Assembly (NCBI GenBank): GCA_018266875.1
Contig: JAFDZR010000015.1
Location: 1 to 64,000, forward strand
Source of the DNA: Bacteroidota bacterium
Lineage (GTDB): Bacteria > Bacteroidota > Ignavibacteria > Tepidaquicellales > Tepidaquicellaceae
Length of the DNA stretch: 64,000 nucleotides
Reading direction: 5' to 3'
Numbering within the stretch: position 1 is the stretch's first letter; each line of letters opens with the position of its first letter. Positions 46,845-55,816 of this stretch are shown piece after piece. The position numbers and the translations under genes are program-made. Below the pieces are notes generated by a model that was not told the origin of the DNA, made no database searches, and saw nothing but the letters and a program-made list of their open reading frames with translations.

Positions 46845-48647
46845 TTAAAAATCAACCGTTACTTTATAAAAACTTTCATTTCTTGATCCGATAAATGTAA
46901 GTTCATTTTTTACAGCATCATACTTCATATCGTTGATCGAATTAAAATATTTACCAAGAGAGCGCTCTCCTGTTATTAATTCATTTGTGTAAATATAATT
47001 TACGGTATCAAGATCAGTAACACCGACATAAAAAAGTTTTCCGTTGACAGTATAAAACATACTGTTAATATTCTGGAATTTACCGGTGCCTGTCATCATG
47101 CCGGAAGGATATTTTACTTTGCCTTTATCAGTAAATATTTCGCTGAAATACTGACCTTCTCCGTCCTTACTGTCAACACTGTATGCGTAATTTCCTGAGG
47201 AGTCAAAGACCAGCATTGACAGATCTTTATTCAGCCCCTGAAAGGAAGCATATTCGAAAGAACCTATAAACTTGTTATCAAAATAAAAATCAGTTGTTAT
47301 TTCAGATCCGGAATTTTCAGGATCATTTTTCTGTGCAAAGTAATAGATCTTTCCGTCTTTGGTGAATCCGTAGTCAGCAATGTAATCATAACCTCCCTGT
47401 GCAATGATAATAATACTGCCGCCGTAAAACTGCATTAGAATATTTTCCATTTTAGCCAGATCAACAATACCGGAATAAATAATACTGCCATTGCTGTCAT
47501 AAATAAATTTCCCGGTATTATATCCAAGCGGAACGGCTTTTCCGTTTTTAACAAAGTAAACCCTTGTATAATACTGATCATAAGAATCCGGATCGGAAGA
47601 CCCGGCTTTTTTTACAACTTCATTATATGCAAAATAACTGATTTCGCCTTTGGCTGAGATCTTTATATCATATATCTGTGAAAAAATGTCTGAACTGCTG
47701 CTCAGGTCAGCAAGGGAGAATTTAACCGGAAGCTGTTTATTTCCTTTGACAACGAACAATTTCTGTGTATAATCCTGAAGTGAATCACCGGCTTTATAGA
47801 CAGGTTCATTACCGTCTGCGAACTGAACCGGAGGCAGAACAAAATCAAAACTTTTATAGAATTTTTTGCCGGATACTACGAATTCATTTCCATATTTTTC
47901 ATAGAACCTGCCGCCGTTCTTTGCAATGAAGGACAATTCATTTTTTTTGTTAAAGGTCAGACTTGATTCATTAATATCGGAATAGTTTGTCATTTGAATA
48001 TTGTCCCCGAATTTAATTCCGGCTTTCCCGTTCCTGATCACAATAAAACCTCTTTCTCCTTTTTCATTTTTATAAAAAGTATCTTCGTCAACGTATTCTT
48101 CATCGCCTTCCATATCCATATATTCCGTATAATTATAAATTGGTTTTATCAGATCATATTTTTCAGACTGCCTGAAACTACCGTCACCTTTTACATAACC
48201 GAAATAATATTTTTCATCCATTTTGAATGCAAAGACATATTCATCCTTATTGTTCATGAATCCGCTGAAAGATTCTATATATTCAAGACCCTTAAGGGTT
48301 TTTCCGTTTACAATGAGAAAGTTATTGTTAATTCCGTAATCCGAACTGTAGTCACCTGCAACTGCAAAGTAATTGCCCCTTGAGTCAAATTTTATATCGG
48401 TTGTTATAAAATAATCATATTTTTCAGATTCACCGCTGCGTGAGATAAGAAAAGATTTTCCCTGATCAGGGATCTTGTAGGAATAACAGTAATTACCTGA
48501 TCTTTCATCGTATTTGAAATTATAAACTTCAGGAAAACCTCTGTAGGAAAGTGTGAAGATTTCTTTTTCGCTTACGGTCTGGGAAAAGATATCCGGACCG
48601 GTAAAAGTCATTGTAAGAATAAACAATGGTATCAGAATTTTTTTCAT
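46845..48647 (-). CDS. Exported beta-propeller-like protein, unknown function
   Basis: A 600-aa protein with a signal peptide (residues 1-22, ending IFSQ). The mature part is made of repeated aromatic beta segments with the flavour of TolB or WD-type blades, for instance IKFDSRGNYFAVAGDY, FTKDGKIYYFAQKN, FNKKNELSFIAKNG and YDAVKNELTFIGS. There is no lipobox or type IX sorting domain, so it is probably periplasmic. No catalytic motif is seen. It precedes the membrane protein at 45504-46775 by 69 nt and may work with it. Confidence 0.6.
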   Translation of the reverse strand: MKKILIPLFILTMTFTGPDIFSQTVSEKEIFTLSYRGFPEVYNFKYDERSGNYCYSYKIPDQGKSFLISRSGESEKYDYFITTDIKFDSRGNYFAVAGDYSSDYGINNNFLIVNGKTLKGLEYIESFSGFMNNKDEYVFAFKMDEKYYFGYVKGDGSFRQSEKYDLIKPIYNYTEYMDMEGDEEYVDEDTFYKNEKGERGFIVIRNGKAGIKFGDNIQMTNYSDINESSLTFNKKNELSFIAKNGGRFYEKYGNEFVVSGKKFYKSFDFVLPPVQFADGNEPVYKAGDSLQDYTQKLFVVKGNKQLPVKFSLADLSSSSDIFSQIYDIKISAKGEISYFAYNEVVKKAGSSDPDSYDQYYTRVYFVKNGKAVPLGYNTGKFIYDSNGSIIYSGIVDLAKMENILMQFYGGSIIIIAQGGYDYIADYGFTKDGKIYYFAQKNDPENSGSEITTDFYFDNKFIGSFEYASFQGLNKDLSMLVFDSSGNYAYSVDSKDGEGQYFSEIFTDKGKVKYPSGMMTGTGKFQNINSMFYTVNGKLFYVGVTDLDTVNYIYTNELITGERSLGKYFNSINDMKYDAVKNELTFIGSRNESFYKVTVDF

Positions 48648-48707
48648 TCGGCAGGTCTTTTTGACAATTTATTAAAATAAGGATTAATTTGAAAGTTAGT
48701 TGTATGA

Positions 48708-49632
48708 GGAGAATCAACTAGCCCGGTCAAGTTAGTAAGTGCAGTTACTGTAATAGGAATGACTGCGCCATTTATCGGTTATTCCGGTTATACTGACGGA
48801 AAGATCTTTAAATGCGTGAGTCTTGATCCTTCGCTCGGCTGATCAAATTTATTGGGAGACATAACTCCCCCTCTCAATAACGGAGCTTGGGTGAGACGAA
48901 TCGTAGTTGACCCGTCTGATCCTGAGACGATCACGGCATGTTATTCCGGATTCAATATCATTCCTCCGTATACAGAAAAACATATATGGAGAACAACAAA
49001 CGGCGGAGCTTTCTGGAGTGACATTTCAACGGGACTTCCGAATGTTCCGGTACACGGTCTGGTTTTTGATGAGGCTGAACCTGCTACTTTATATGCAAAT
49101 ACTGAAACTGGAATAATTACTTCTACGAATGACGGTGCCACATGGGCAATTTTAACTTACGGAATGCCGGAATTTGTGCCTGTTGACGAGCTCGTGATTC
49201 AGAAGGACACTAAAGTGCTTATGGCTTTCACCCACGGAAGAAGCGTTTACGCTTCAGAGACAGCATTGCCTGTCGAACTGAGTTCATTTATTTCTTCTGT
49301 ATCCGGAAACAACGTTATTTTAAACTGGTCAACTTTCTCAGAGATTAACAATTCAGGTTTTGATGTTGAAAGAACCAATTCGGATAACGAATGGATTAAA
49401 ACAAGATTTGTGAAAGGCGCGGGAAATTCGAATTCAGGAAACAGTTATTCATTTACAGAGAGAAATCTTCTGCAGGGCGTTTATAAATTCAGGTTAAAGC
49501 AGATTGACTTCACAGGATGCAGGATATTATTCAGTTGAATTTAGCGGTGAAAGATTTGCCGGCGGTGTTTATTATTACAGACTGGAAGCCGGATATTTCG
49601 TCAACACAAAAAAAATGGTCCTTATCAAATAA
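48708..49632 (+). pseudogene. Remnant of a T9SS-exported BNR/propeller protein
   Basis: One frame from 48708 reads SAVTVIGMTAPFIGYSGYTD, then hits TGA at 48840 after DPSLG, and continues in the same frame as GDITPPLNNGAWVRRIVVDP with sialidase-like repeats (WRTTNGGAFWSDIS, STNDGATWAILT). Near 49520 the frame jumps: after LKQIDFTG the other frame reads DAGYYSVEFSGERFAGG to KKMVLIK, the end of a type IX sorting domain, while the YPNPFN part is missing. A 5' truncation, a stop and a frameshifted internal deletion make this a decayed gene. No start codon with signal peptide is left. Confidence 0.8.
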
Positions 49633-49672
49633 TAATAATTCATTAAATAAATTCTTTTAATTTACAGAAAAT

Positions 49673-49710
49673 AAACTTCCGGAGACGTAATAGCTTCGGA
49701 AGTTTTTTTA
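49673..49710 (+). terminator. Intrinsic terminator
   Basis: AAACTTCCG (49673-49681) pairs with CGGAAGTTT (49697-49705), followed by a T-run. It lies 40 nt after the remnant sorting domain and is probably the surviving terminator of the decayed gene. Confidence 0.75.
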
Positions 49711-49766
49711 TATGTCTTTTTCAATCTTAAATTTTCATATTTTAAAAAATAAAATTACATGAATAA

Positions 49767-51008
49767 ATGGATATAAATTACACCTGTACAGAAAGATTCC
49801 TAAAGTATGTTAAAATAGATACGCAGTCTTCGCATGACACTTCAGTATTTCCTTCTACAGAAAAGCAGAAAGACCTCGGAGCTATACTTGTGGAAGAGCT
49901 GAAACAAATGGGAATAACAGATGCTGAAATGGATCACTTCGGATATGTGTATGCAACTATTCCCTCAAACACGGAAAAGAATGTTCCGGTAATTTGTTTA
50001 TGCTCGCATATGGATACATCACCTGATGCTTCAGGAAAAAATGTAAAACCTGTGATACATAAAAATTATCAGGGAGGAGATATAACTCTTCCCGGAGACA
50101 AGTCACAGGTAATTATTGCCGCTGAGCATCCTCAGCTTTCCGGTCAGATCGGAAATGACATTATTACAACTGACGGAACGACTCTTCTGGGAGCAGATGA
50201 TAAAGCGGGTATTGCTGAAATAATGGATGCGGCTCATCATTTAATGAATCACCCTGAAATAAAGCATGGAAAGATAAGGATACTTTTTACGCCTGATGAA
50301 GAGGTCGGTCACGGAGTGGATCATGCTGACCTGAAAAAGCTGGGAGCAGATATCGGATATACAATGGATGGTTCAGACCTAGGAAGCATAGAAGATGAGA
50401 CATTTTCGGGAGATACAGTTCATCTATACATTAAAGGGTTCAACATTCATCCCGGATTTTCAAAAGGAAGGATGGAGAATTCAATCAAGATCATGCAGAA
50501 AATACTCGGCAGGCTTCCGCAGGACAGTTTATCACCGGAGACTACAGAAGGCAAGGAAGGTTTCATTCATCCCGTTAACATAAAAGCAGAAGTTGATTCC
50601 GCTTATATTAAATTCATTATCAGGGATTTTAAAACCGAAGGTCTTGCGGAGAAGGAAGATCTGATAAAGAAAATAACCGAAGAAGTATTAAAGGAATACA
50701 GGAAATCTTCATATGAGATCAGGATCGAGGAATCATACAGAAATATGAAGGAAGTTCTGGATAAGGAACCGAAGATCGTTGAATATGCACTGGAAGCAGT
50801 AAAAAGATCCGGCGTAAATCCTCTGAGAAATTCCATCAGAGGCGGAACAGACGGATGCAGACTTTCATTCATGGGACTTCCCTGCCCGAATATCTTTGCC
50901 GGCGGTCACGCATTTCATTCAAATCTTGAATGGATCTCGGTTCAGGATATGCAGAAGGCGGTGGAAACGATTGTCAATCTATGCATGATATGGGAAGAAA
51001 AAAGTTAA
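49767..51008 (+). CDS. pepT: Peptidase T (tripeptide aminopeptidase)
   Basis: A 413-aa M20-family dizinc peptidase that removes the N-terminal residue of tripeptides. Metal and catalytic motifs are LCSHMDTSPDASG, DGTTLLGADDKAGIAEIM, TPDEEVGHG, and the C-terminal GGTDGCRLSFMGLPCPN with the last His ligand in GGHAFHSNLEW. Length and motif order are exact for PepT. The Rieske gene follows 27 nt later. Confidence 0.95.
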   Translation: MDINYTCTERFLKYVKIDTQSSHDTSVFPSTEKQKDLGAILVEELKQMGITDAEMDHFGYVYATIPSNTEKNVPVICLCSHMDTSPDASGKNVKPVIHKNYQGGDITLPGDKSQVIIAAEHPQLSGQIGNDIITTDGTTLLGADDKAGIAEIMDAAHHLMNHPEIKHGKIRILFTPDEEVGHGVDHADLKKLGADIGYTMDGSDLGSIEDETFSGDTVHLYIKGFNIHPGFSKGRMENSIKIMQKILGRLPQDSLSPETTEGKEGFIHPVNIKAEVDSAYIKFIIRDFKTEGLAEKEDLIKKITEEVLKEYRKSSYEIRIEESYRNMKEVLDKEPKIVEYALEAVKRSGVNPLRNSIRGGTDGCRLSFMGLPCPNIFAGGHAFHSNLEWISVQDMQKAVETIVNLCMIWEEKS

Positions 51009-51035
51009 ATGTCCTGATAAATTAATTTAATAAAA

Positions 51036-52121
51036 TTGGATCCATTATTTATTGATCCCGATATTTCTAAGGCAGAAACTCTTCCTTCGGACTTTTACAG
51101 GGATGACAGATATTTTGAAATGTCGAAAGAAAAAATATTTTCGAGAAGCTGGCAGTTTGTTTGCGACACAGATGAAGTAAGGGTTGCGGGTCAGATATTC
51201 CCGTTTTTTATGCTGGAGAATTACCTGGATATTCCGCTTATCATAACGCGGGACAGGGATGACAGACTACACTGTCTTTCAAATGTATGCACTCACAGGG
51301 GAAACATTCTGACTGAAGCTGCTTGCATTGAGAAGAACATAAGATGCAGATATCACGGGAGAAGGTTTGAACTCGACGGAAAATTTATTTCAATGCCTGA
51401 ATTTGCTGAAGTAAAAAATTTTCCTTCGCCAAAGGATGATCTTCCCGAAATACCATTTTATAGTTTTGATAAATTTCTGTTTGCGTCATTAAATCCGGCT
51501 GCTCCTGTCCATGAATTTACAGGAGATATGTTTTCAAGAGTCTCATTTCTTCCGTTAAACGAATTCAAACGTGATCCCTCAAAGTCACGAGATTATATTG
51601 TAAAAGCGCACTGGGCATTATACTGCGAGAATTATCTGGAAGGATTTCACATACCTTATGTTCATAATTCATTGAATGAGAAACTTGATTATTCAGGATA
51701 TACCACGGAGCTGTTCAGATTTTCAAACCTGCAGACAGGCATTTCACGCGGAGGAGAGAGTTGCTTTGAGTTACCGGGTGATCATCCTGATCACGGGAAA
51801 AATATTTCAGCTTATTATTTCTGGATCTTTCCGAACTTAATGTTTAACTTCTATCCTTGGGGATTATCATTAAATATTATAAAACCGCTTAAGAAAAATC
51901 TTACCAGAGTTTCTTTTATCAGTTACGTCTATGACGAATCAAAACTACAGGAAGGAGCGGGAGGAGATCTTGATAAAGTGGAAAGAGAAGATGAGACAAT
52001 AGTTGAGAATGTGCAGAGAGGAATAAGTTCCGGACTTTATGAAAGAGGGCGATATTCAGTCAAGCGTGAAACGGGAACACATCATTTTCACAGACTGATC
52101 TCAGATTTCATTACTCACTGA
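51036..52121 (+). CDS. Rieske [2Fe-2S] ring-hydroxylating oxygenase, alpha subunit type
   Basis: A 361-aa non-haem iron oxygenase. The Rieske cluster is bound by Cys85-x-His87 (CTHRGN) and Cys104-x2-His107 (CRYHGR). In the C-terminal domain, ENYLEGFHIPYVH supplies the two mononuclear-iron His residues. Architecture is like choline monooxygenase/phenylpropionate dioxygenase alpha subunits. No reductase or beta-subunit gene is adjacent, so electron donor and substrate are unknown. The start is TTG at 51036, since MDPLFIDPDISKAETLP matches the usual N-terminus. Confidence 0.85.
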   Translation: MDPLFIDPDISKAETLPSDFYRDDRYFEMSKEKIFSRSWQFVCDTDEVRVAGQIFPFFMLENYLDIPLIITRDRDDRLHCLSNVCTHRGNILTEAACIEKNIRCRYHGRRFELDGKFISMPEFAEVKNFPSPKDDLPEIPFYSFDKFLFASLNPAAPVHEFTGDMFSRVSFLPLNEFKRDPSKSRDYIVKAHWALYCENYLEGFHIPYVHNSLNEKLDYSGYTTELFRFSNLQTGISRGGESCFELPGDHPDHGKNISAYYFWIFPNLMFNFYPWGLSLNIIKPLKKNLTRVSFISYVYDESKLQEGAGGDLDKVEREDETIVENVQRGISSGLYERGRYSVKRETGTHHFHRLISDFITH

Positions 52122-52201
52122 TTTATAATTATTACAAAACGAAATAAGGCATTTCATTTTTTATTTCACGAATTAGTTTTCAAGAAAATTTTATTCAATC
52201 A

Positions 52202-52630
52202 ATGCGCAGGTCTTTTATTTATGTTGGAATTCAGTTTGCCTGTATAATTTTCATTATGTTCACGGGACAGATTTTTCCCGCTAATATTTACATGTTTATT
52301 CTGCTGATAGTATCAGCGCTGCCCGGTCTCTGGGCTGTGTATGAATTCGGATTCAACTTCAGTGTTTTTCCTGAGATTACAGACAATCATAAATTATTCA
52401 CCAAAGGTCCTTACAGATTTGTAAGACATCCGATGTATACTTCGGTAATTCTGATCACATTTATTTGGATTTTAAACGATTACAGTTCGCTGAGGTTTAT
52501 GATCTGGTCTATTCTGGTAATTGATCTTAGTTTTAAGCTTCGTTATGAGGAAGGTCTTTTAAGATCAGTGTTTCCGGAATATGATAACTATAAAAGCCGG
52601 ACCAAGATGTTTATTCCCTTCATATATTAA
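52202..52630 (+). CDS. ICMT/PEMT-like membrane methyltransferase
   Basis: A 142-aa protein with three or four helices and the signature GPYRFVRHPMYTSVILI followed by RYEEGLLRSVFPEYDNY, the cofactor-binding region of isoprenylcysteine carboxyl methyltransferase-like and phospholipid methyltransferase-like enzymes. It would use SAM at the membrane; the acceptor is unknown, since bacteria lack prenylated cysteine proteins. It lies 80 nt after the Rieske gene with AT-rich sequence between. Confidence 0.82.
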   Translation: MRRSFIYVGIQFACIIFIMFTGQIFPANIYMFILLIVSALPGLWAVYEFGFNFSVFPEITDNHKLFTKGPYRFVRHPMYTSVILITFIWILNDYSSLRFMIWSILVIDLSFKLRYEEGLLRSVFPEYDNYKSRTKMFIPFIY

Positions 52631-52745
52631 AATACCTGTCAGAGAATTTAAACTAAATTCACTGTCGAGTAAAGGGAAAATATTTTAATACAACTTACAT
52701 TTTAATTTACTTTTCTGAAGTAAAATAATTATTCCGTTATTTACT

Positions 52746-53783
52746 TCACATCGGTTTTACATATTTACTTGTCTCGCCTTCTTTGATCATCTGCTGATAA
52801 GGTCCGTACTTATGCTGGGAAGCGGAGAAATTATCATCAAACGGCGGGAAAGGAAAATCGACCGGCTTATATTTCAGATCGGGATAATCTTTTTCCACAC
52901 CTGGAAATTTCGGTCTCGGTGCGGAATTTATGAAAGCAGCTACATCATATGATTCATCAACAGTCAGAATAGCGTCATTGTAAGGCATTTTTGCAAATAT
53001 AAAGGAAGCAGATGCAAGGAGTCTGTACATTCCGGCGCCGTCATTATAGCTGTTCATCCCCATTACAGGCGGATATTTATAACCTCTCATAGAATCGGCG
53101 GCAACATCAACGTTTCCTGGATATCTCAGCACACCGCCTCCGTTTTCTGCATGGCAAGTAGTACAGTTATTTAAAAAGACAATACGGCCGGCTGCAGTAT
53201 CAGCTGCTCTGTTAAGGAGTTCAATTTTTGCAAGACCCTGACCTTCCACTTTAGTACCTTTTGGAGCGTATGTACTCAGCCATTTCAGATATGTAATAAG
53301 GGCATTCATTTCACCGCAGGTATCCGGCATCGCATTTCCGTTCATGCTACGTTTAAGGCAGTTGTTAATTCTTTCAGAAAGAGATATATCTTTTCCTGAC
53401 CTGGGGTCAAGTTCAGGATAGTCAGAATAAACTCCTACGAGTCCAAGAACATTTTTCAGAGTGCCGCCTTTGAAGTGACAGTTCTGGCAGACCATATCGT
53501 TTCCGGCAAATCTCTTAGATACATCATTAACTTCCGGACCAATATATTTATAAGTATTATTGAAAATATCCATTCCAAGCCTTATCTGTTTTCCCTCTTC
53601 ATTATCGGGAATAGCGCTTAGTTCAGGAACACGCCACGGGACTATGGAATCCTTTGCCACAACCGGTTTTTCCTTCTGGCATGAGAGGAAAGGATGCGAA
53701 TCTTCAGAAATCAGATATAGTGAGAAAAGGAAAATAAATGTAAGTAAAATTACTTTGTGAGGTGAACTGTAAAATGTCTTCAT
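52746..53783 (-). CDS. Dihaem cytochrome c, thiosulfate dehydrogenase (TsdA)-like
   Basis: A 345-aa periplasmic protein with an N-terminal hydrophobic segment (11-27). Haem sites are CQNCH (99-103) and CTTCH (207-211). The segment SERINNCLKRSMNG with Cys142 resembles the region that carries the unusual haem-1 cysteine ligand in TsdA, and AKMPYN (Met266) is a candidate haem-2 ligand. DVAAFINSAPRPKFPG is also TsdA-like. It would oxidise thiosulfate to tetrathionate or run the reverse reaction. The family assignment is by motif memory. Confidence 0.72.
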   Translation of the reverse strand: MKTFYSSPHKVILLTFIFLFSLYLISEDSHPFLSCQKEKPVVAKDSIVPWRVPELSAIPDNEEGKQIRLGMDIFNNTYKYIGPEVNDVSKRFAGNDMVCQNCHFKGGTLKNVLGLVGVYSDYPELDPRSGKDISLSERINNCLKRSMNGNAMPDTCGEMNALITYLKWLSTYAPKGTKVEGQGLAKIELLNRAADTAAGRIVFLNNCTTCHAENGGGVLRYPGNVDVAADSMRGYKYPPVMGMNSYNDGAGMYRLLASASFIFAKMPYNDAILTVDESYDVAAFINSAPRPKFPGVEKDYPDLKYKPVDFPFPPFDDNFSASQHKYGPYQQMIKEGETSKYVKPM

Positions 53784-53852
53784 TTTTCTTTTAATATAAT
53801 AAAATTGATTTTGAATTTGGAGGCATTAACTACTTTGACGGGATTGTACAAA

Positions 53853-53871
53853 TGTTCAGATTTAGTGAACA
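53853..53871. promoter_or_regulatory. Candidate operator between the cytochrome and sigma-factor genes
   Basis: TGTTCA and TGAACA are exact inverted half-sites seven bases apart. They stand 69 bp upstream of the TsdA-like gene (minus strand) and 138 bp upstream of the ECF sigma gene (plus strand). No binder is evident. Confidence 0.35.
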
Positions 53872-54008
53872 AAAAATTAATTGTTAGATTAAACATGTAA
53901 TTTAATTTATTTTATAAAATAAAATTGATTAAATTTAGCATAATTATTTCTGCGACTTTATGACAACAGTATTCGTCTAATTAACAAGAACTTATAAGTC
54001 TTAAAAAA

Positions 54009-54611
54009 TTGAGTAAAAACACGGACAGATTCACGGAACTGCTGAAGCCTGAATACAGCAGCGCTTTAAAGTACTGTAATGCGCTTTGTTCAAAGTATTC
54101 TCATGATGCCGCAGGAGACGTTCTGCAGCAGTCACTGCTGAAAGCATTTGAGAATTTCGGAGCACTTTCTGATCAGGAGAAATTCAGATCATGGTTCTTT
54201 AAAATAATCACCAGGGAATTTTACAACTACATAAGAAAAGATTTCTGGAGAAAATTCCTGCCGCTGGATCAAATGGATTCGGACAGTTCGTTCCCGAAAT
54301 TAAATACAAGAATGGACGAGAACGGAAACGGACTGCTTCTCAGAAAGGCTTTAGGAAGTATTTCAATAAAAGAAAGGACTGCAATACTTCTTTTCGAGGT
54401 AGCCGGATTCAGCATTGAGGAAATAAAGGAGATACAGAATGAAAATAGCATTTCATCAGTAAAATCCCGGCTGAGCCGAGCTCGGAAGAAACTCAGGGAA
54501 TTCATTGAAAACGAGGAAAGCAATTTACCAAATCATCAAAAGCAAAAATCAAATAACTCAGGAGACATTAATAATGAAACAATCAAACTCATACCGGAAA
54601 CAGAGAACTGA
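54009..54611 (+). CDS. ECF-type RNA polymerase sigma factor
   Basis: A 200-aa sigma-70-family regulator. Region 2 runs from about 8 to 85 (ALKYCNALCSKYSHDAAGDVL, SWFFKIITREFYNYIRK). Region 4 lies at about 115-165 (SIKERTAILLFEVAGFSIEE, SSVKSRLSRARKKLREFI). The last 30 residues are an extra polar tail encoded in the overlap with the next gene. The start is TTG at 54009. It overlaps the following membrane-protein gene by 38 nt, the common layout of sigma/anti-sigma pairs. Confidence 0.85.
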   Translation: MSKNTDRFTELLKPEYSSALKYCNALCSKYSHDAAGDVLQQSLLKAFENFGALSDQEKFRSWFFKIITREFYNYIRKDFWRKFLPLDQMDSDSSFPKLNTRMDENGNGLLLRKALGSISIKERTAILLFEVAGFSIEEIKEIQNENSISSVKSRLSRARKKLREFIENEESNLPNHQKQKSNNSGDINNETIKLIPETEN

Positions 54612-55560
54612 AAAAGCGGATCAATTATTTGAGGAATTCAGGAAAGATAATTCAGATAACTCCTTTCCGGAAGTGGAAAAGTGGCTCCGGAATCTGGAGT
54701 CAGACAAACTGAATTTTAAAGACAAAAAAAGCGAAAGGAAATTTTTCAATATGAGATCACCTAAATTCAAATTAGCATATGCTTTTCTGATCCTGGCTTT
54801 TATAGTTGCCGCATGCAATTACCCTGTTACACAGCAGGAACCCGTTGCAGATGTCATCAAATGGACGGTTAATGTTAATGATAAAGCCACAGCAGAATCA
54901 ATAAGTAATCTGGAATGGACGAAGAAAGCCATGCTTTCAATAAAGACGGCAGATGCAGGAAACGAAATTGCAGAATACAGTTTAGTATTAATGAAAGAAG
55001 ATCTTGGCAACACACAGAAATACCTGGATCAGTTAAAATCAATAAGCGGAATAATAACAATTGACCTTGTGCCTTTAAATGAAAAAGTGACACGTCCGGT
55101 TTATTCACTTGCGCTGAATGAAATATTCAAAGTCGACATAAATGCATCAAATATGTCAGACGATGAACTTAAAAATGAAATTATTACACAGCTTGAGAAA
55201 AACGGCATGCAGGGAGTTCAGGTCAGTTTTGAAAAAAACGCTGAAGGCAGAAGAATTTCAAAAATATTCATACCTGAGAACGGCATCAGGAGCAACATCG
55301 GTTTTGATCTGACTATAAAAGACGGAGACATTGTTAACCGGATCAAAGAAATCAGAAAAGATGGTAAAAGTGAACCAGACAGATTTAAGGATAAAACAGA
55401 CGACGAGATCAGGAATATGCTTATGGAAGAGCTGGGTGATAAAAACATCAACCCTGAAGACATTAAAATTACGAGAAAAGACGGGAAAGTAATGGTGAAC
55501 ATAAAGAAGAAAGGTATAGAAACAAATGACGAATTCGAATTTAAAGGTGATGTAAAATAA
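54574..55560 (+). CDS. Single-pass membrane protein, probable anti-sigma partner
   Basis: The best start is ATG at 54574, with GGAG upstream, giving 328 aa. Residues 1-60 are charged and cytoplasmic (EKADQLFEEFRKD, EKWLRNLESDKLNFKDKK). One helix at about 65-81 (KLAYAFLILAFIVAAC) is followed by a large periplasmic domain. That domain contains alternating Lys/Asp-rich helices and repeated short strands (TIKDGDIVNRIKEIRKDGK, ITRKDGKVMVNIKKKG). No ZAS zinc-binding motif (HxxxCxxC) is present, so it is not a classic anti-sigma factor. The overlap with the sigma gene supports that role by context only. Confidence 0.6.
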   Translation: MKQSNSYRKQRTEKADQLFEEFRKDNSDNSFPEVEKWLRNLESDKLNFKDKKSERKFFNMRSPKFKLAYAFLILAFIVAACNYPVTQQEPVADVIKWTVNVNDKATAESISNLEWTKKAMLSIKTADAGNEIAEYSLVLMKEDLGNTQKYLDQLKSISGIITIDLVPLNEKVTRPVYSLALNEIFKVDINASNMSDDELKNEIITQLEKNGMQGVQVSFEKNAEGRRISKIFIPENGIRSNIGFDLTIKDGDIVNRIKEIRKDGKSEPDRFKDKTDDEIRNMLMEELGDKNINPEDIKITRKDGKVMVNIKKKGIETNDEFEFKGDVK

Positions 55561-55603
55561 TAAAATTTCACCTGACCTGAATCTGTGATGATTAGCTTAC
55601 ATA

Positions 55604-55632
55604 AATACGGAATAATATTCCGTATTTTTTTT
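55604..55632 (+). terminator. Intrinsic terminator after the sigma/membrane-protein pair
   Basis: AATACGGAAT and ATTCCGTATT form a perfect stem 43 nt after the stop, followed by a T-run. The outer TTACATAAA and TTTATGTAA extend the symmetry through the T-run, so it may also act in the other direction. Confidence 0.85.
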
Positions 55633-55816
55633 ATGTAAAAATTCCGTACTGATAACAACTTTCCCGGCATACATCCGTAAGTTTTACCTGTATTAAAAAT
55701 CATATCAGTTTTTACAGTTAGGCATATATTATTTTTTCAATAATTCTCAAAGTATGCATTGAACATAAAGATAGATTTAGCTATTTTGGAAACTGATAAA
55801 ACCAATATAGTTTCTC

